Source: Paraburkholderia diazotrophica (GTDB lineage Bacteria; Pseudomonadota; Gammaproteobacteria; Burkholderiales; Burkholderiaceae). From it: DNA of 64,000 nt. Numbering within the stretch: the first letter of the stretch is position 1; every line of letters begins with the position of its first letter. The notes below the pieces were generated by a model that searched no databases, was not told the DNA's origin, and was given only the letters and a program-made list of their open reading frames with translations. The stretch covers positions 1-64,000 of the forward strand of contig NZ_FNYE01000010.1 in assembly GCF_900108945.1 (NCBI RefSeq), given 5' to 3'. Positions 33,452-41,837 of the stretch are shown in pieces. The position numbers and the translations under genes are program-made.

Positions 33452-34372
33452 TCAATCCGACGGTCCGGAGAGGCGCCTGCTGGAAAACTCCACGTGCTCC
33501 GCATCATCGCCGCCAGAGGGTCCGAACGAGATCCAGCCCTGCCCCCATAGCGTGACCTCGTCGCGGCGGAGCATGAGCTCATGGCCACCGTCGATAGTGA
33601 TGCGGGTGCCGTTCGCGCTGCAATCGCGCAACACATACTTTCCGCTGCGGCACTCGATCGATGCGTGCACCCTCGACGCACGGCGATCGTGCACGACAAT
33701 GCTCATATTCGCGCCGCGCCCGATGGTCACCAGCGCGGACGCTTCACTCATTTCCACGCAGATATCCCCATACCGCAGGGTCAACAACGACGGACAAGGC
33801 AGGCGCTGCAGGTCGTTACCTGTGACCGTCAGATCAGCGCCTTGTTGCCAGATCGCCTCGAACAACTCCGTTGGCTGTCTTTTTCCTCGCACCTGTATCG
33901 GATAAAGGTGGCGCGCCATCTGACGCAGTCTCGCCGGGAGACACTCAACCGCGTCTTTGCTCGTGACGACCTGTCCCGGCGCAGCAAAGTCGGTCAGTCG
34001 GGCAGCCAGGTTCACGGTATCGCCAAATACGTCTCCCCTTTCGTCGGGCAATACGGGGCCGTGATGAAAGCCGATTCGCAGCGACATCGGCTGTCCCGCG
34101 ACCTCGGGCAACCCGGAGACGGCCAACTGCATGTCGATCGCGGCCTGCATCGCATGTTCGGCGGAGGGAAACACCGCCATGACTTCGTCGCCGATAGTCT
34201 TGACGATTCGCCCTCCCAACGCTTCCGAGCACGATTTCATCAGCACAATGCACTGTGCAATCGCCTCGAAGGCAAGCATGTCCCCGACAGTCTCGTAAAG
34301 CTCCGTACTGCGGCTCACGTCCGCGAACATCACGGACCCATGAGACATCGGACGTTTCGGTTTGTCATCCAT
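33452..34372 (-). CDS. Class III nucleotide cyclase fused to an FHA domain
   Basis: 306 residues from a Met at 34372. The first ~190 residues are a soluble cyclase homology domain (SVMFADVSRSTELYETVGDM, GGRIVKTIGDEVMAVFP, and FGDTVNLAARLTDFA). Residues ~215-300 form an FHA phosphothreonine-binding domain (VTIGRGANMSIVVHDRRASR, then HASIECRSGKYVLRDCSANG with NGTRI). The open frame extends upstream to 34702 without recognisable domain, so the true start may be earlier. The FHA part suggests recruitment by a Ser/Thr kinase. No kinase gene is in the window. Confidence 0.8.
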   Translation of the reverse strand: MDDKPKRPMSHGSVMFADVSRSTELYETVGDMLAFEAIAQCIVLMKSCSEALGGRIVKTIGDEVMAVFPSAEHAMQAAIDMQLAVSGLPEVAGQPMSLRIGFHHGPVLPDERGDVFGDTVNLAARLTDFAAPGQVVTSKDAVECLPARLRQMARHLYPIQVRGKRQPTELFEAIWQQGADLTVTGNDLQRLPCPSLLTLRYGDICVEMSEASALVTIGRGANMSIVVHDRRASRVHASIECRSGKYVLRDCSANGTRITIDGGHELMLRRDEVTLWGQGWISFGPSGGDDAEHVEFSSRRLSGPSD

Positions 34373-34975
34373 GAGCAACCCGTCGTCAGGTCGTCCAACC
34401 GGCATCGAAGCGCTGTTCGTCAGCCAGCCGGCGCAGCGCGCCTGCTCGTCAGTGTAGTACTGTGCCGTGCCGAGGGCAGCATCGGGGTCGCCCGTACGAT
34501 TCTGGTGCAGATCGGCTCGAAGTTTCCGGCCCGTCAAGGTCACCGACGTGCCGATCAGATTTCCACGTTCGGGGTCAGACCGTCTCAATCCTGCGCTGCG
34601 GGATTGTCCACCGGGGTCGGCGGATGGATAGTGCCATCTGTATTTGCACAAGCGTTGCCGTAGAGCACCGTGTCGATCCGAAAATATTGAATTTATAGGC
34701 AATCACCACCGTTTCGGTATTCTTCCTTAACCAATATATAGGGACTACTACGTAACCTTAAAAATTCTATTCGAGAGATGGCAACTGATTGCGATGCGGT
34801 CAACGCGTCCGCGCAGGCCAACTTTTGCGCGACGGGACGCCGCGATTCGCATTTGCCATTTTGTCACGAAGACGATACATATTGTGTAGCGCTGTAGTTG
34901 CTCGGGCGCATTGAATCGAATGGCATCGTCCTTGCATTCCACGAATCTTCGGTATCCAACCCAAGGAGGTCGACA
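34373..34975. promoter_or_regulatory. Intergenic region with the fae-like promoter; GTAGTCCCTAT motif at 34738-34748
   Basis: About 600 bases between divergent genes, with AT-rich sequence from 34680 to 34790. On the minus strand 34738-34748 reads GTAGTCCCTAT, part of the motif family also seen near 35610, 37350, 41135, 51542 and 62005. The motif is about 230 bases before the Fae-like start. A strong AGGAGG lies before that ATG. Confidence 0.4.
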
Positions 34976-35509
34976 ATGAAGCTCGATTTGACGTTCCGCG
35001 CAGGCGAAGCGACGGTGTTCGCCGCCCCCGGCCAGGTCACTGACGCGATGCCCGAAATCCTGATAGGCCGTGTCGACGGACCTGTCGGTCACGCGTTTGC
35101 CAACATGATGGCGCAGAGCAAGGGACATACGGCCATGTTCGCGATCCGCGCGTGCAATCAGATGGTGCGCCCTGCCACCATGATCGTCCCCAAGGTGACG
35201 CTCAGGGACATGACCACCATCGAGCTATTCGGTGGCGTCGTGCAGTCGGCTACGGCGGATGCAATAGTCGATTGCCTGATCGAGGGCATCTTGCCAAAAG
35301 ATCAGGCTAACGAGCTATGCATCGTCAGCCTCGTGTGGATCGATCCACGCTGCGCCACGGAGACAAATCTCGACAAGAAAGATATGTACCGCACGAACTA
35401 TGAAGCGACCAAGCTTGCCGTACAACGTGCAATGAACAACGAGCCGAGCGTCGAGACGCTGATTGCCAACCGGCACTCCATCAAGCACGATATGGACGAC
35501 TGGAGCTGA
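34976..35509 (+). CDS. Formaldehyde-activating enzyme (Fae) homologue lacking the catalytic His
   Basis: 177 residues. The Fae fold is clear from VDGPVGHAFANMMAQSKGHT, PATMIVPKVTLRD, ADAIVDCLIEGILPKDQANE and YRTNYEATKLAVQRAMNNEP. True Fae condenses formaldehyde with tetrahydromethanopterin, using a His (residue 17 in the characterised enzyme) two turns before the GPVG segment. Aligning on DGPVG, that position here is Met25 (DAMPEILIG), so the catalytic His is missing. It is therefore likely a Fae-like paralogue with a sensing or altered role. It stands alone between the cyclase and nitronate monooxygenase genes, with an excellent AGGAGG site. Confidence 0.85.
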   Translation: MKLDLTFRAGEATVFAAPGQVTDAMPEILIGRVDGPVGHAFANMMAQSKGHTAMFAIRACNQMVRPATMIVPKVTLRDMTTIELFGGVVQSATADAIVDCLIEGILPKDQANELCIVSLVWIDPRCATETNLDKKDMYRTNYEATKLAVQRAMNNEPSVETLIANRHSIKHDMDDWS

Positions 35510-35609
35510 AACGCGCGCGTTGCGGTGCAAACGATACTGGCGTTTCGACAATCGCGTATGCGCGCCCCGGTCCAGCGCATCGGCACGTGCTTCTGCCGGA
35601 GTTGGTATC

Positions 35610-35633
35610 GCCTCTACCCCTTCAGGGAGAGGC
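35610..35633. promoter_or_regulatory. Inverted repeat with CTACCCCT motif upstream of nitronate monooxygenase
   Basis: GCCTCT at 35610-35615 and AGAGGC at 35628-35633 flank ACCCCTTCAGGG. It resembles the palindromes at 41135 and 62005 in having a (C)TACCCC(T) core within inverted arms. It is about 110 bases before the next start codon. Confidence 0.4.
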
Positions 35634-35742
35634 CGGCACGATGCCTGCCACCTATCATGGACGCACTGACGTCAATTGGAACGACGCGCCGTGCTGACGG
35701 CTTGCCGGAGGCGTTGCCGTAATCGTTACAAGAGCATCTTGT

Positions 35743-36792
35743 ATGAACGTGAATACCGACGCAGGCCCCTATCGCAACGAGCTGACCCGTCTGTTGGGCT
35801 GCCAGCATCCGATCATTTCGGCTGGCATGGGCGGACCGGCACGATCCGAACTCGCGGCAGCCGTTTCCGAAGCAGGTGGATTCGGCCTGCTTGGAATGGT
35901 GCGCGAAACGCCCGAGCTGATCGAACGTGAAATCGCCGCCGTGCGCGCCGCGACGCAGCGGCCGTTCGGCGTCAACCTGATTCCGGCAGCAACCGAGCCG
36001 TCGCTATTTGCCGCCGAACTCGGCGTCTGCATTGCGACTCGCGTTCCGGCGCTGTGCTTCTTCTGGGATGTCGTGCCCGAGGTCATCAAGAAGACGAAGG
36101 ATGCCGGGGCTATCGTGCTGTATCAGGTGGGCTCGCTCGAAGACGCGATCGCGGCTGAAAAGGCCGGCGCCGATGTGGTGATCGTTCAGGGTATCGAGGC
36201 GGGCGGCCATGTCCGTGGCCGAGCCGGCATCCTGACGCTGCTTCCCGAGGTCGTGCGGCACCTGCGCGTGCCCGTGGTCGCATCGGGCGGAATCGCGACG
36301 GGCGGCGGGCTGATCGCTGCGCTCGCAATGGGTGCGTCGGGCGTGCATTGCGGCACGGTGTTCCTGACGACACACGAGTCGTTCGCACACGACTATCACA
36401 AGCAACGCATCTGCGAGGCGCGCACTGGCGACACCGTCTACACCGATCTCTTTGCAATCAACTGGCCGCCCAATTCGCCCGTCCGCGTGCTGGCCAACAG
36501 TGTGACGGACGAAGCACGCGGGCAGCTTTTCGGACATCACCCGGATCAATTGCCGCGCGAAGTGATTGCGCATGAGGACGGGCGGCCGATCTACCGTTTC
36601 AGCACCGATTCGCCGTTGCGCGACACGGTTGGGGATCTGGAGAAAATGGCGCTCTTCGCAGGCGAATCGTCCGCGCTCGTGAGTACGCGAACCTCTGCCG
36701 CCGACGTGATCGCTCGCATGTTGCGTGAGGCGAAGGAGGCGCAGCGCGTCATCGCCGCCTACGGGACGTCGGTCAGCAAAGGCGTTGAATAG
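35743..36792 (+). CDS. Nitronate monooxygenase (2-nitropropane dioxygenase family)
   Basis: 349 residues, FMN TIM barrel. CQHPIISAGMGGPARSELAA at the N-terminus, VVIVQGIEAGGHVRGRAG and VVASGGIATGGGLIAALAMG with GVHCGTVFLTT are typical. The enzyme oxidises propionate-3-nitronate or related nitronates to aldehydes with release of nitrite. No strong ribosome site is seen before the ATG. It is followed at 22 bases by the truncated haemoglobin gene, suggesting a shared role in reactive-nitrogen handling. Confidence 0.87.
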   Translation: MNVNTDAGPYRNELTRLLGCQHPIISAGMGGPARSELAAAVSEAGGFGLLGMVRETPELIEREIAAVRAATQRPFGVNLIPAATEPSLFAAELGVCIATRVPALCFFWDVVPEVIKKTKDAGAIVLYQVGSLEDAIAAEKAGADVVIVQGIEAGGHVRGRAGILTLLPEVVRHLRVPVVASGGIATGGGLIAALAMGASGVHCGTVFLTTHESFAHDYHKQRICEARTGDTVYTDLFAINWPPNSPVRVLANSVTDEARGQLFGHHPDQLPREVIAHEDGRPIYRFSTDSPLRDTVGDLEKMALFAGESSALVSTRTSAADVIARMLREAKEAQRVIAAYGTSVSKGVE

Positions 36793-36813
36793 GCCAGCAA
36801 ACCAGAGGACATC

Positions 36814-37209
36814 ATGGAGCCGAAACGGCAATCGGTGCACCAGTTGATCGGTGGCGAAGCAGCAGTCGCGCGCCTCGTAAAAACGTTCTACGACATCATC
36901 GAAAGCGACCCTGACGGCGCGATCATTCATGCGCTGCATTTAAAGGGCTTCGGGCTCGCGCACGTGCGCCATGCGCAATTCGAGTTTCTGTCGGGCTACT
37001 TCGGCGGACCGCAGTACTACCTGGAGCGGATGGGCCACGCAAGTCTGCGCTACATGCACGAGCACATCGAAATCGGGCCATTGGAAGTCGAGGCCTGGTT
37101 GACGTGCATGAAAAAAGCGATTCTGGCACTCGGCTATGACGCCCACGTCGAGGCCACGCTGATGCGGCATTTCACGCGAAGCGCTCAAGCGCTGCAAAAC
37201 AAGGCATAG
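36814..37209 (+). CDS. Group II truncated haemoglobin
   Basis: 131 residues. SVHQLIGGEAAVARLVKTFY is the helix A/B region, GYFGGPQYYLERMG the family loop, the proximal His lies in LRYMHEHIEIG, and the group II Trp in EVEAWLTCM. TrHb2 proteins bind oxygen and detoxify NO or peroxide in the cytoplasm. Co-transcription with nitronate monooxygenase is likely from the 22-base gap. Confidence 0.9.
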   Translation: MEPKRQSVHQLIGGEAAVARLVKTFYDIIESDPDGAIIHALHLKGFGLAHVRHAQFEFLSGYFGGPQYYLERMGHASLRYMHEHIEIGPLEVEAWLTCMKKAILALGYDAHVEATLMRHFTRSAQALQNKA

Positions 37210-37349
37210 CGGGCGTCGTGATCTGTATCGCGGAGCCACGGGCTGTCGTACGGCCTATGCTCTGCACTTCCTCGCATCGAGCACTGCCGCGCGCCCGATC
37301 TCTGCTCGATTACCCGCATATCGCGCCGCGCACTGGGCCTTCCGCGCAT

Positions 37350-37358
37350 CTACCCCCT
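37350..37358 (+). promoter_or_regulatory. CTACCCCCT motif upstream of the small-membrane-protein operon
   Basis: A single copy of the CTACYCCCT-type motif, about 130 bases before the next start, followed by AT-rich CAAACCATATTGACAAG, which contains a TTGACA -35-like hexamer. The 37210-37490 gap holds no gene. Confidence 0.35.
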
Positions 37359-37490
37359 CAAACCATATTGACAAGCACGCGTCGAACAACAAATATTGTC
37401 GGGAAACTTTGTTGACCAGTGGGAACTAGCAGGAACAGCCGGATCGTTGACAACCGCCGGTGCTGCCGGCACGTCCAAGGAGTTGCCAGG

Positions 37491-37826
37491 ATGGAACACG
37501 CAATTCGCAAACGCATCGAGCAAATGTTCTCCCGCGACCGACGCATGGCGCAAATCGCCCTTCTGCTGCTGTGGATCACGTTGGCCTACGTCTATTTCGC
37601 CATCACTTCGCAGACGACCGATTCATCCGTGCGCATCGCGCTCACCATCGGCGTGGGCGCGGTGCTCGTTTTCAACTCCGCGTCGATTCTTGCGATGATC
37701 CGTCATTACAAGGAAGACAAGGATCACATCTACGGCCTCGACATCCGTCACCTCGACGAGAACCGCGCCCGCAAGGCCGAACTCGCACGGCGCGACGACG
37801 AAGTACTCAGTCCCGCCGTCAAGTAA
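37491..37826 (+). CDS. Small two-helix membrane protein, unknown function
   Basis: 111 residues. Two hydrophobic segments (IALLLLWITLAYVYFAIT and IALTIGVGAVLVFNSASI) separated by a short loop, then a charged cytoplasmic tail (HLDENRARKAELARRDDE). The ATG follows CCAGGA. No family recognised. It heads a run of six same-strand genes leading to an APC permease, so a role in transport or its regulation is likely (inference). Confidence 0.7.
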   Translation: MEHAIRKRIEQMFSRDRRMAQIALLLLWITLAYVYFAITSQTTDSSVRIALTIGVGAVLVFNSASILAMIRHYKEDKDHIYGLDIRHLDENRARKAELARRDDEVLSPAVK

Positions 37827-37952
37827 GCGCTCGAATCATCCATCTTTCGCGCATGCCGAGGTCCCTCTCGTTGCCATCCAGGCGACGGAGGCGGTACCCG
37901 TATTGACTCCCGGCATGCAGTCCGAAATTGCTAATCAGAAAGGAGACCAGCC

Positions 37953-38339
37953 ATGGCAGCCGATTATGTGCCCCCCGTCCAGAAAGGCTTCGGCCAGCTT
38001 GTCGACAGCATCTTTCTGCTCGTGCTGGTGTACTGCAGCCTGCTTGCGCCGCTGTTGCTCAAGACGCCCGACAAGCCGCCAGAAGCCGAAACGGCAAAAG
38101 CGCACGTGACGTGGAAAGAGCTTGGACAAAACCCCGCCATGGAAGCGCAATGGCGCAAGCTCGGCTATGACGCCCAGCAAGCCAAGCCGATCATTACCAG
38201 CCGTTTCGATTACCAGATCGAACCCGTCTCGCTCATCGTGACGGCGCTCGTGATCGTCGGCTATTTCGTCTTCGTGTTGCGCGTGTCGGAAAAGCAGTAC
38301 CGGCAAGTGATCGCGGAAAAATTTGGAGAGACATCGTGA
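37953..38339 (+). CDS. Membrane protein with two distant helices, unknown function
   Basis: 128 residues with AAGGAG upstream of the ATG. Helices at about residues 15-35 (LVDSIFLLVLVYCSLLAPLL) and 88-110 (VSLIVTALVIVGYFVFVL) flank a charged domain of about 50 residues (VTWKELGQNPAMEAQWRKLG). Its stop overlaps the next start. No known family. Confidence 0.7.
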   Translation: MAADYVPPVQKGFGQLVDSIFLLVLVYCSLLAPLLLKTPDKPPEAETAKAHVTWKELGQNPAMEAQWRKLGYDAQQAKPIITSRFDYQIEPVSLIVTALVIVGYFVFVLRVSEKQYRQVIAEKFGETS

Positions 38340-38476
38340 ACTTCTGGCAATGGCTAAGCAATGCCGCGTGGGGCCTGTCGATTCTGATCTTCGCGTGGAT
38401 TCTCATCGACGCGTTCAAGGTCCACCGCGATTACGACGACGATTTCCTGACGAGTTCGACGGAAGGCAACGAGTAG
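38336..38476 (+). CDS. 46-residue single-helix membrane protein
   Basis: Begins at GTG overlapping the previous stop (GTGA), with GGAGAG just upstream. The translation starts NFWQWLSNAAWGLSILIFAW and ends DDDFLTSSTEGNE, so one transmembrane helix and an acidic tail. It was found by reading the overlap region. The overlap with the preceding small membrane protein suggests the two assemble together, perhaps with the permease that follows. Confidence 0.7.
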   Translation: MNFWQWLSNAAWGLSILIFAWILIDAFKVHRDYDDDFLTSSTEGNE

Positions 38477-38520
38477 ATCGACAGACCGACGACAGGCATC
38501 ATGCCGCAGAGGAGCAGCTC

Positions 38521-39915
38521 ATGAGTGAGGCAGCTGGAGTAGCACAGCCAGGCGAGCGCATCGCGCTACTGAAAGTGTTGGGGCCGATTCACGTGTGGGC
38601 GCTTGGCGTCGGCATAGTGCTGGTCGGGGAGTTCATGGGTTGGAACTTCTCCGTCGCAAAGGGCGGTGCGTATGGATCGCTGATCGCCTGCTGGATCATT
38701 GGCCTGCTCTATACGTGCGTTGCGATGATCGACTCGGAGGTGACGTCGACCGTCGCGGCCGCAGGCGGGCAATACACGCAGGCAAAGCACATCATCGGGC
38801 CTCTGATGGCGTTCAACGTGGGGCTTTATCTGGTGATGGCGTACACGATGCTCGAAGCCGCGGATGCCCTCGTGGTCGGCGACCTGATCAAGGCCGTCGC
38901 CACCGACTCGGGCTACGCGAACTTCGACTCGCGTCCATTTACGCTTGTCACGATCGCGTTTCTCGCATGGCTCAACTATCGAGGTGTCTTCGTCACGCTC
39001 ACGGTCAACTTCGTGATTACGGCTGTGGCGTTCATTGCGATCGTCGTGCTCTTCCTCGGTGTCGCGCCGTGGAACCCCGGGCACATGCTGATTCATCAAG
39101 AGTTGCTCACGCAACTGCCGTATGGATGGCTGGGCGTTGTCGCGGCCTTGCAATTCGGCATGTGGTATTACCTCGGTATCGAAGGCACCTGTCAGGCCGC
39201 GGAAGAGGTTCGCTCGGCCGGCCGCTCGATTCCGCTCGGTACGATGTGCGGCATGATCACGCTTCTCGTCGCGGCGGCGATGACGTGGTATGTCGCCACC
39301 GGCCTGATGCCCTGGGAATATCTCGGTCAGGCAGTGACCCCGCTCTACGACGCAGCGCGGCTCTCCGGCAGCAAAGGCTTGCAGACGCTGCTCTTCGTGG
39401 GCACGTTGTTCTCGGCGGTCGCGTCGGCCAATGGCTGCATCAACGATGCGTCACGCGCATGGTTCTCGATGTCCCGCGACCGCTATATGCCAAGCTGGTT
39501 CGGCGCCGTGCATCCGCGCTACCGCACGCCTTATCGCGCGATCATTTTTCTCGTGCCGATTGCCATTTCGTTTGCGTTCACGGGCCTGCTCGATCAGGTG
39601 ATCACGTTCTCGATTCTCTCTGGCCTGCTCGGCTATACGTTCATGTCGATCAATATCGTCAAGTTCCGCCGGCAGTGGCCTCTTGGCAGCATCAATCGCG
39701 GCTATATCCACCCGTTCCATCCGATTCCCGCAATCGTGCTGGCGATACTGTGCATTGCGACCTACTTCGCAACCTATCTTGGCTATGGCACTTCGCTGCT
39801 GTCGATCATGGCGTTTTACATCATGGCCTCGATCTGGTTCGCGCTGCATCGCTACAAGTACGTCAAGCGCGGCGATCAGTTCACGATGGACTGGCCACGC
39901 CCGAAGCACTATTGA
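38521..39915 (+). CDS. APC-superfamily amino acid/amine permease (ethanolamine-permease-like)
   Basis: 464 residues with about 12 transmembrane helices. GIVLVGEFMGWNFSVAKGGA is the APC helix-1 substrate motif and the consensus MWYYLGIEGTCQAAEEVRSA follows mid-protein. The closest types are ethanolamine or amino-acid importers (eat/EutP-like). GAGGAG precedes the ATG. It lies in the operon with three small membrane proteins upstream and two more genes downstream, so substrate may be an amine in keeping with the rest of the window. Confidence 0.85.
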   Translation: MSEAAGVAQPGERIALLKVLGPIHVWALGVGIVLVGEFMGWNFSVAKGGAYGSLIACWIIGLLYTCVAMIDSEVTSTVAAAGGQYTQAKHIIGPLMAFNVGLYLVMAYTMLEAADALVVGDLIKAVATDSGYANFDSRPFTLVTIAFLAWLNYRGVFVTLTVNFVITAVAFIAIVVLFLGVAPWNPGHMLIHQELLTQLPYGWLGVVAALQFGMWYYLGIEGTCQAAEEVRSAGRSIPLGTMCGMITLLVAAAMTWYVATGLMPWEYLGQAVTPLYDAARLSGSKGLQTLLFVGTLFSAVASANGCINDASRAWFSMSRDRYMPSWFGAVHPRYRTPYRAIIFLVPIAISFAFTGLLDQVITFSILSGLLGYTFMSINIVKFRRQWPLGSINRGYIHPFHPIPAIVLAILCIATYFATYLGYGTSLLSIMAFYIMASIWFALHRYKYVKRGDQFTMDWPRPKHY

Positions 39916-39931
39916 TGTGGCGCGTCTTGAC

Positions 39932-40609
39932 ATGCAATCGACCGGGATCGTCCTTGCCGTCGTCTTTCTCGCCGTGCTAGCGGTGATGCACCAGCGCGAT
40001 CGCCGTGCACTGAGAGCGGAACGACGCAAACTGTTCGACGCGTGCTTCGCGCTCTTCGAACGACATCGCCTGACACAGGACGCCGTCGCCTGGCCCGTGC
40101 TGGCCGGCACCTATGATGGGCATGAGGTGCATATCGCGCCGCTCGTCGACGACGTCGGGTTTCGCAAAGTGCCGTCGCTCTGGCTGCGCGTGACGGTCAA
40201 GCGCGCATTGCCGATGTCGGGAACCGTCGATATGCTCGCGCGCGCACAGAACACGGAGTTCTATTCACCTGCCGATGGCTTGCCCGTGCGGGTCGCGACG
40301 CCGCACGCATGGCCAGGCCAGATGACAATCAAGGCCGACAGGCCCGCTGCGCAACTGCCGCTTGCCGTGCTCGATCCTCATGTGAAGCGATTCTTTGCCG
40401 ACCCGCGCGCGAAGGAGATGCTGGTTACGCAGCATGGCGTGAGGATGGTCTATCAGGCACACGGTGCCGGGCGCAGCGAGTATCTCGTGCTGCGTCGGGC
40501 TGTGTTTCGCGACGCGCGGTTGCCGGCGACGCTGGTCAGATCGCTGCTGGATCAGGCAGTACAGGTGTGCGCCGATGTGATGAAAGGAGATGTTCATGGT
40601 CAAGCCTGA
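39932..40609 (+). CDS. Membrane-anchored protein of unknown function
   Basis: 225 residues: an N-terminal signal-anchor helix (STGIVLAVVFLAVLAVMHQR) followed by a soluble alpha/beta domain facing one side of the membrane (WLRVTVKRALPMSGTVDMLA). A GTG at 39917 is an alternative start. I do not recognise the domain. It overlaps the following gene by 14 bases, and belongs to the permease operon. Confidence 0.6.
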   Translation: MQSTGIVLAVVFLAVLAVMHQRDRRALRAERRKLFDACFALFERHRLTQDAVAWPVLAGTYDGHEVHIAPLVDDVGFRKVPSLWLRVTVKRALPMSGTVDMLARAQNTEFYSPADGLPVRVATPHAWPGQMTIKADRPAAQLPLAVLDPHVKRFFADPRAKEMLVTQHGVRMVYQAHGAGRSEYLVLRRAVFRDARLPATLVRSLLDQAVQVCADVMKGDVHGQA

Positions 40610-40883
40610 CACCGCACGGCCCGTGCATCCGTATATCGTGCTGCTGGCGGCCGTGCTGTTGCCGGGTGCCGGGCAACTGATCAACAGGATGCCGACGCGC
40701 GCGCTGATCATGCTGTTTTTCATGCTGTCGCTTGGGTTCGTTACGCTGCAGCTTGCGGCGCCGGGGCGCTCGTTTATCGGACGGCATGCGGGAGGCGTGT
40801 TCGTCTATGCCATCGCCGTGATGGATGCCTATCTGATCGCCCGGTATCGCTGGGAGATGTTTCGTAGTCGCCTCGCTGTCTGA
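40596..40883 (+). CDS. Small TM2-like membrane protein
   Basis: 95 residues with AAAGGAGA before the ATG. Three hydrophobic segments, the first with LLAAVLLPGAGQLINRMPTR, a PGxGQ turn reminiscent of TM2-type small membrane proteins. Last gene of the 37491-40883 operon. Function unknown. Confidence 0.65.
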   Translation: MVKPDTARPVHPYIVLLAAVLLPGAGQLINRMPTRALIMLFFMLSLGFVTLQLAAPGRSFIGRHAGGVFVYAIAVMDAYLIARYRWEMFRSRLAV

Positions 40884-41340
40884 TGACGATTTTCCGACCG
40901 GCTTATCGGCACAGGCCACTGTGCTGGCCGCGCTTCGTGTCGCTCTGCTTCAGAGCCGCCGACCTTCCATCATGTGCAAGCGCGTCTTTTCGGCCGGCCC
41001 GTGTGTCGATAAGGCCCGCGACGGCGTCGCGCTGGAAGAGTGAAAAGCAGCCTCGATGCGCGTGCAACCGCCAAGGCGCTGTCATTCGACGACACAAAAA
41101 AGAAAAAGCTCACGGCGATCGGATAGACACGTGTTACCTACCCTGAGGTATTGCGGGTCGCCTGTTGAGCATTGCACCATGGACCCGTGAATCGCTACTC
41201 GAAATCGGCGGATGGCTGGCGCGAAGCGGTGTGCGGCATGTGATCAAGAGCCGTAAAAGCCGAAGCTGCTGGCCGCTACCATATCGTCACGTGGCCATCA
41301 CATCATTTCGCCGTGTTTCCGGCGTAGTGGAGAATCGAGC
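40884..41340. promoter_or_regulatory. Gene-free stretch with TACCT...AGGTA palindrome at 41135-41150
   Basis: The only structure I see is TACCTACCCTGAGGTA (41135-41150), a palindrome with 5-bp arms around ACCCTG. The half site TACCTA is close to the NarL-family heptamer TACYYMT, and it resembles the operator at 62005-62036. It lies about 190 bases before the next gene. Confidence 0.45.
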
Positions 41341-41829
41341 TTGAACAGAACCGAATACATTGCCCGGATCAAGGCAGCGTACGAAGGCGAACTCTATGGG
41401 GAAACGTGGTTCGCCACCATGGCCGGCCACGCGGTCGCACCAGACCGACAGCGCAAGCTCGCCGCGATCGCGCAACTCGAATATCAGACGCGTAGCCGCA
41501 TGACGCCGCTGATCACCCGCCTCGGCATCACCGGGATCGACGAAGCGGCTCAACGTGAAAAGGGAATGCGGCTCGCACGGGAACACGCGAGGCAGTCGTG
41601 GCCGGCGTTCATCGGATGGTTTATCGAAGAGATCGGGCGCTTCGTCACGCTTTACGACGAGATGGAGCGCAACAGCACGGAAGAGGACGCGGCGATACTA
41701 GGCGAACTGGCGCGCCATGAACGCGCGTTGCTCGAATTCGCCCGCCTTGAAGCGGCGGGTCTGCCCGACCGTTCGCTCGAACCCGTGCTCGCGCTGCTGA
41801 ACACGCGGAGCGCCGTGAACTCCGGCTGA
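41341..41829 (+). CDS. Ferritin-like helical protein, unknown function
   Basis: 162 residues from a TTG start with GGAG 8 bases upstream. Entirely helical by composition; ExxR and ExxH-like pairs (QLEYQTRSRM, then GELARHERALLEFARLEA) suggest a ferritin-like or rubrerythrin-like four-helix bundle that may bind two irons. No named family recognised. Single gene, convergent with the PAS/GGDEF-like gene. Confidence 0.6.
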   Translation: MNRTEYIARIKAAYEGELYGETWFATMAGHAVAPDRQRKLAAIAQLEYQTRSRMTPLITRLGITGIDEAAQREKGMRLAREHARQSWPAFIGWFIEEIGRFVTLYDEMERNSTEEDAAILGELARHERALLEFARLEAAGLPDRSLEPVLALLNTRSAVNSG

Positions 41830-41837
41830 CACAGCGC

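Noticed and set aside
34373..34702. Longer N-terminus for the cyclase-FHA protein
   Set aside because: The frame is open but holds no recognisable domain; the chosen Met sits just before the cyclase domain. Kept as uncertain.
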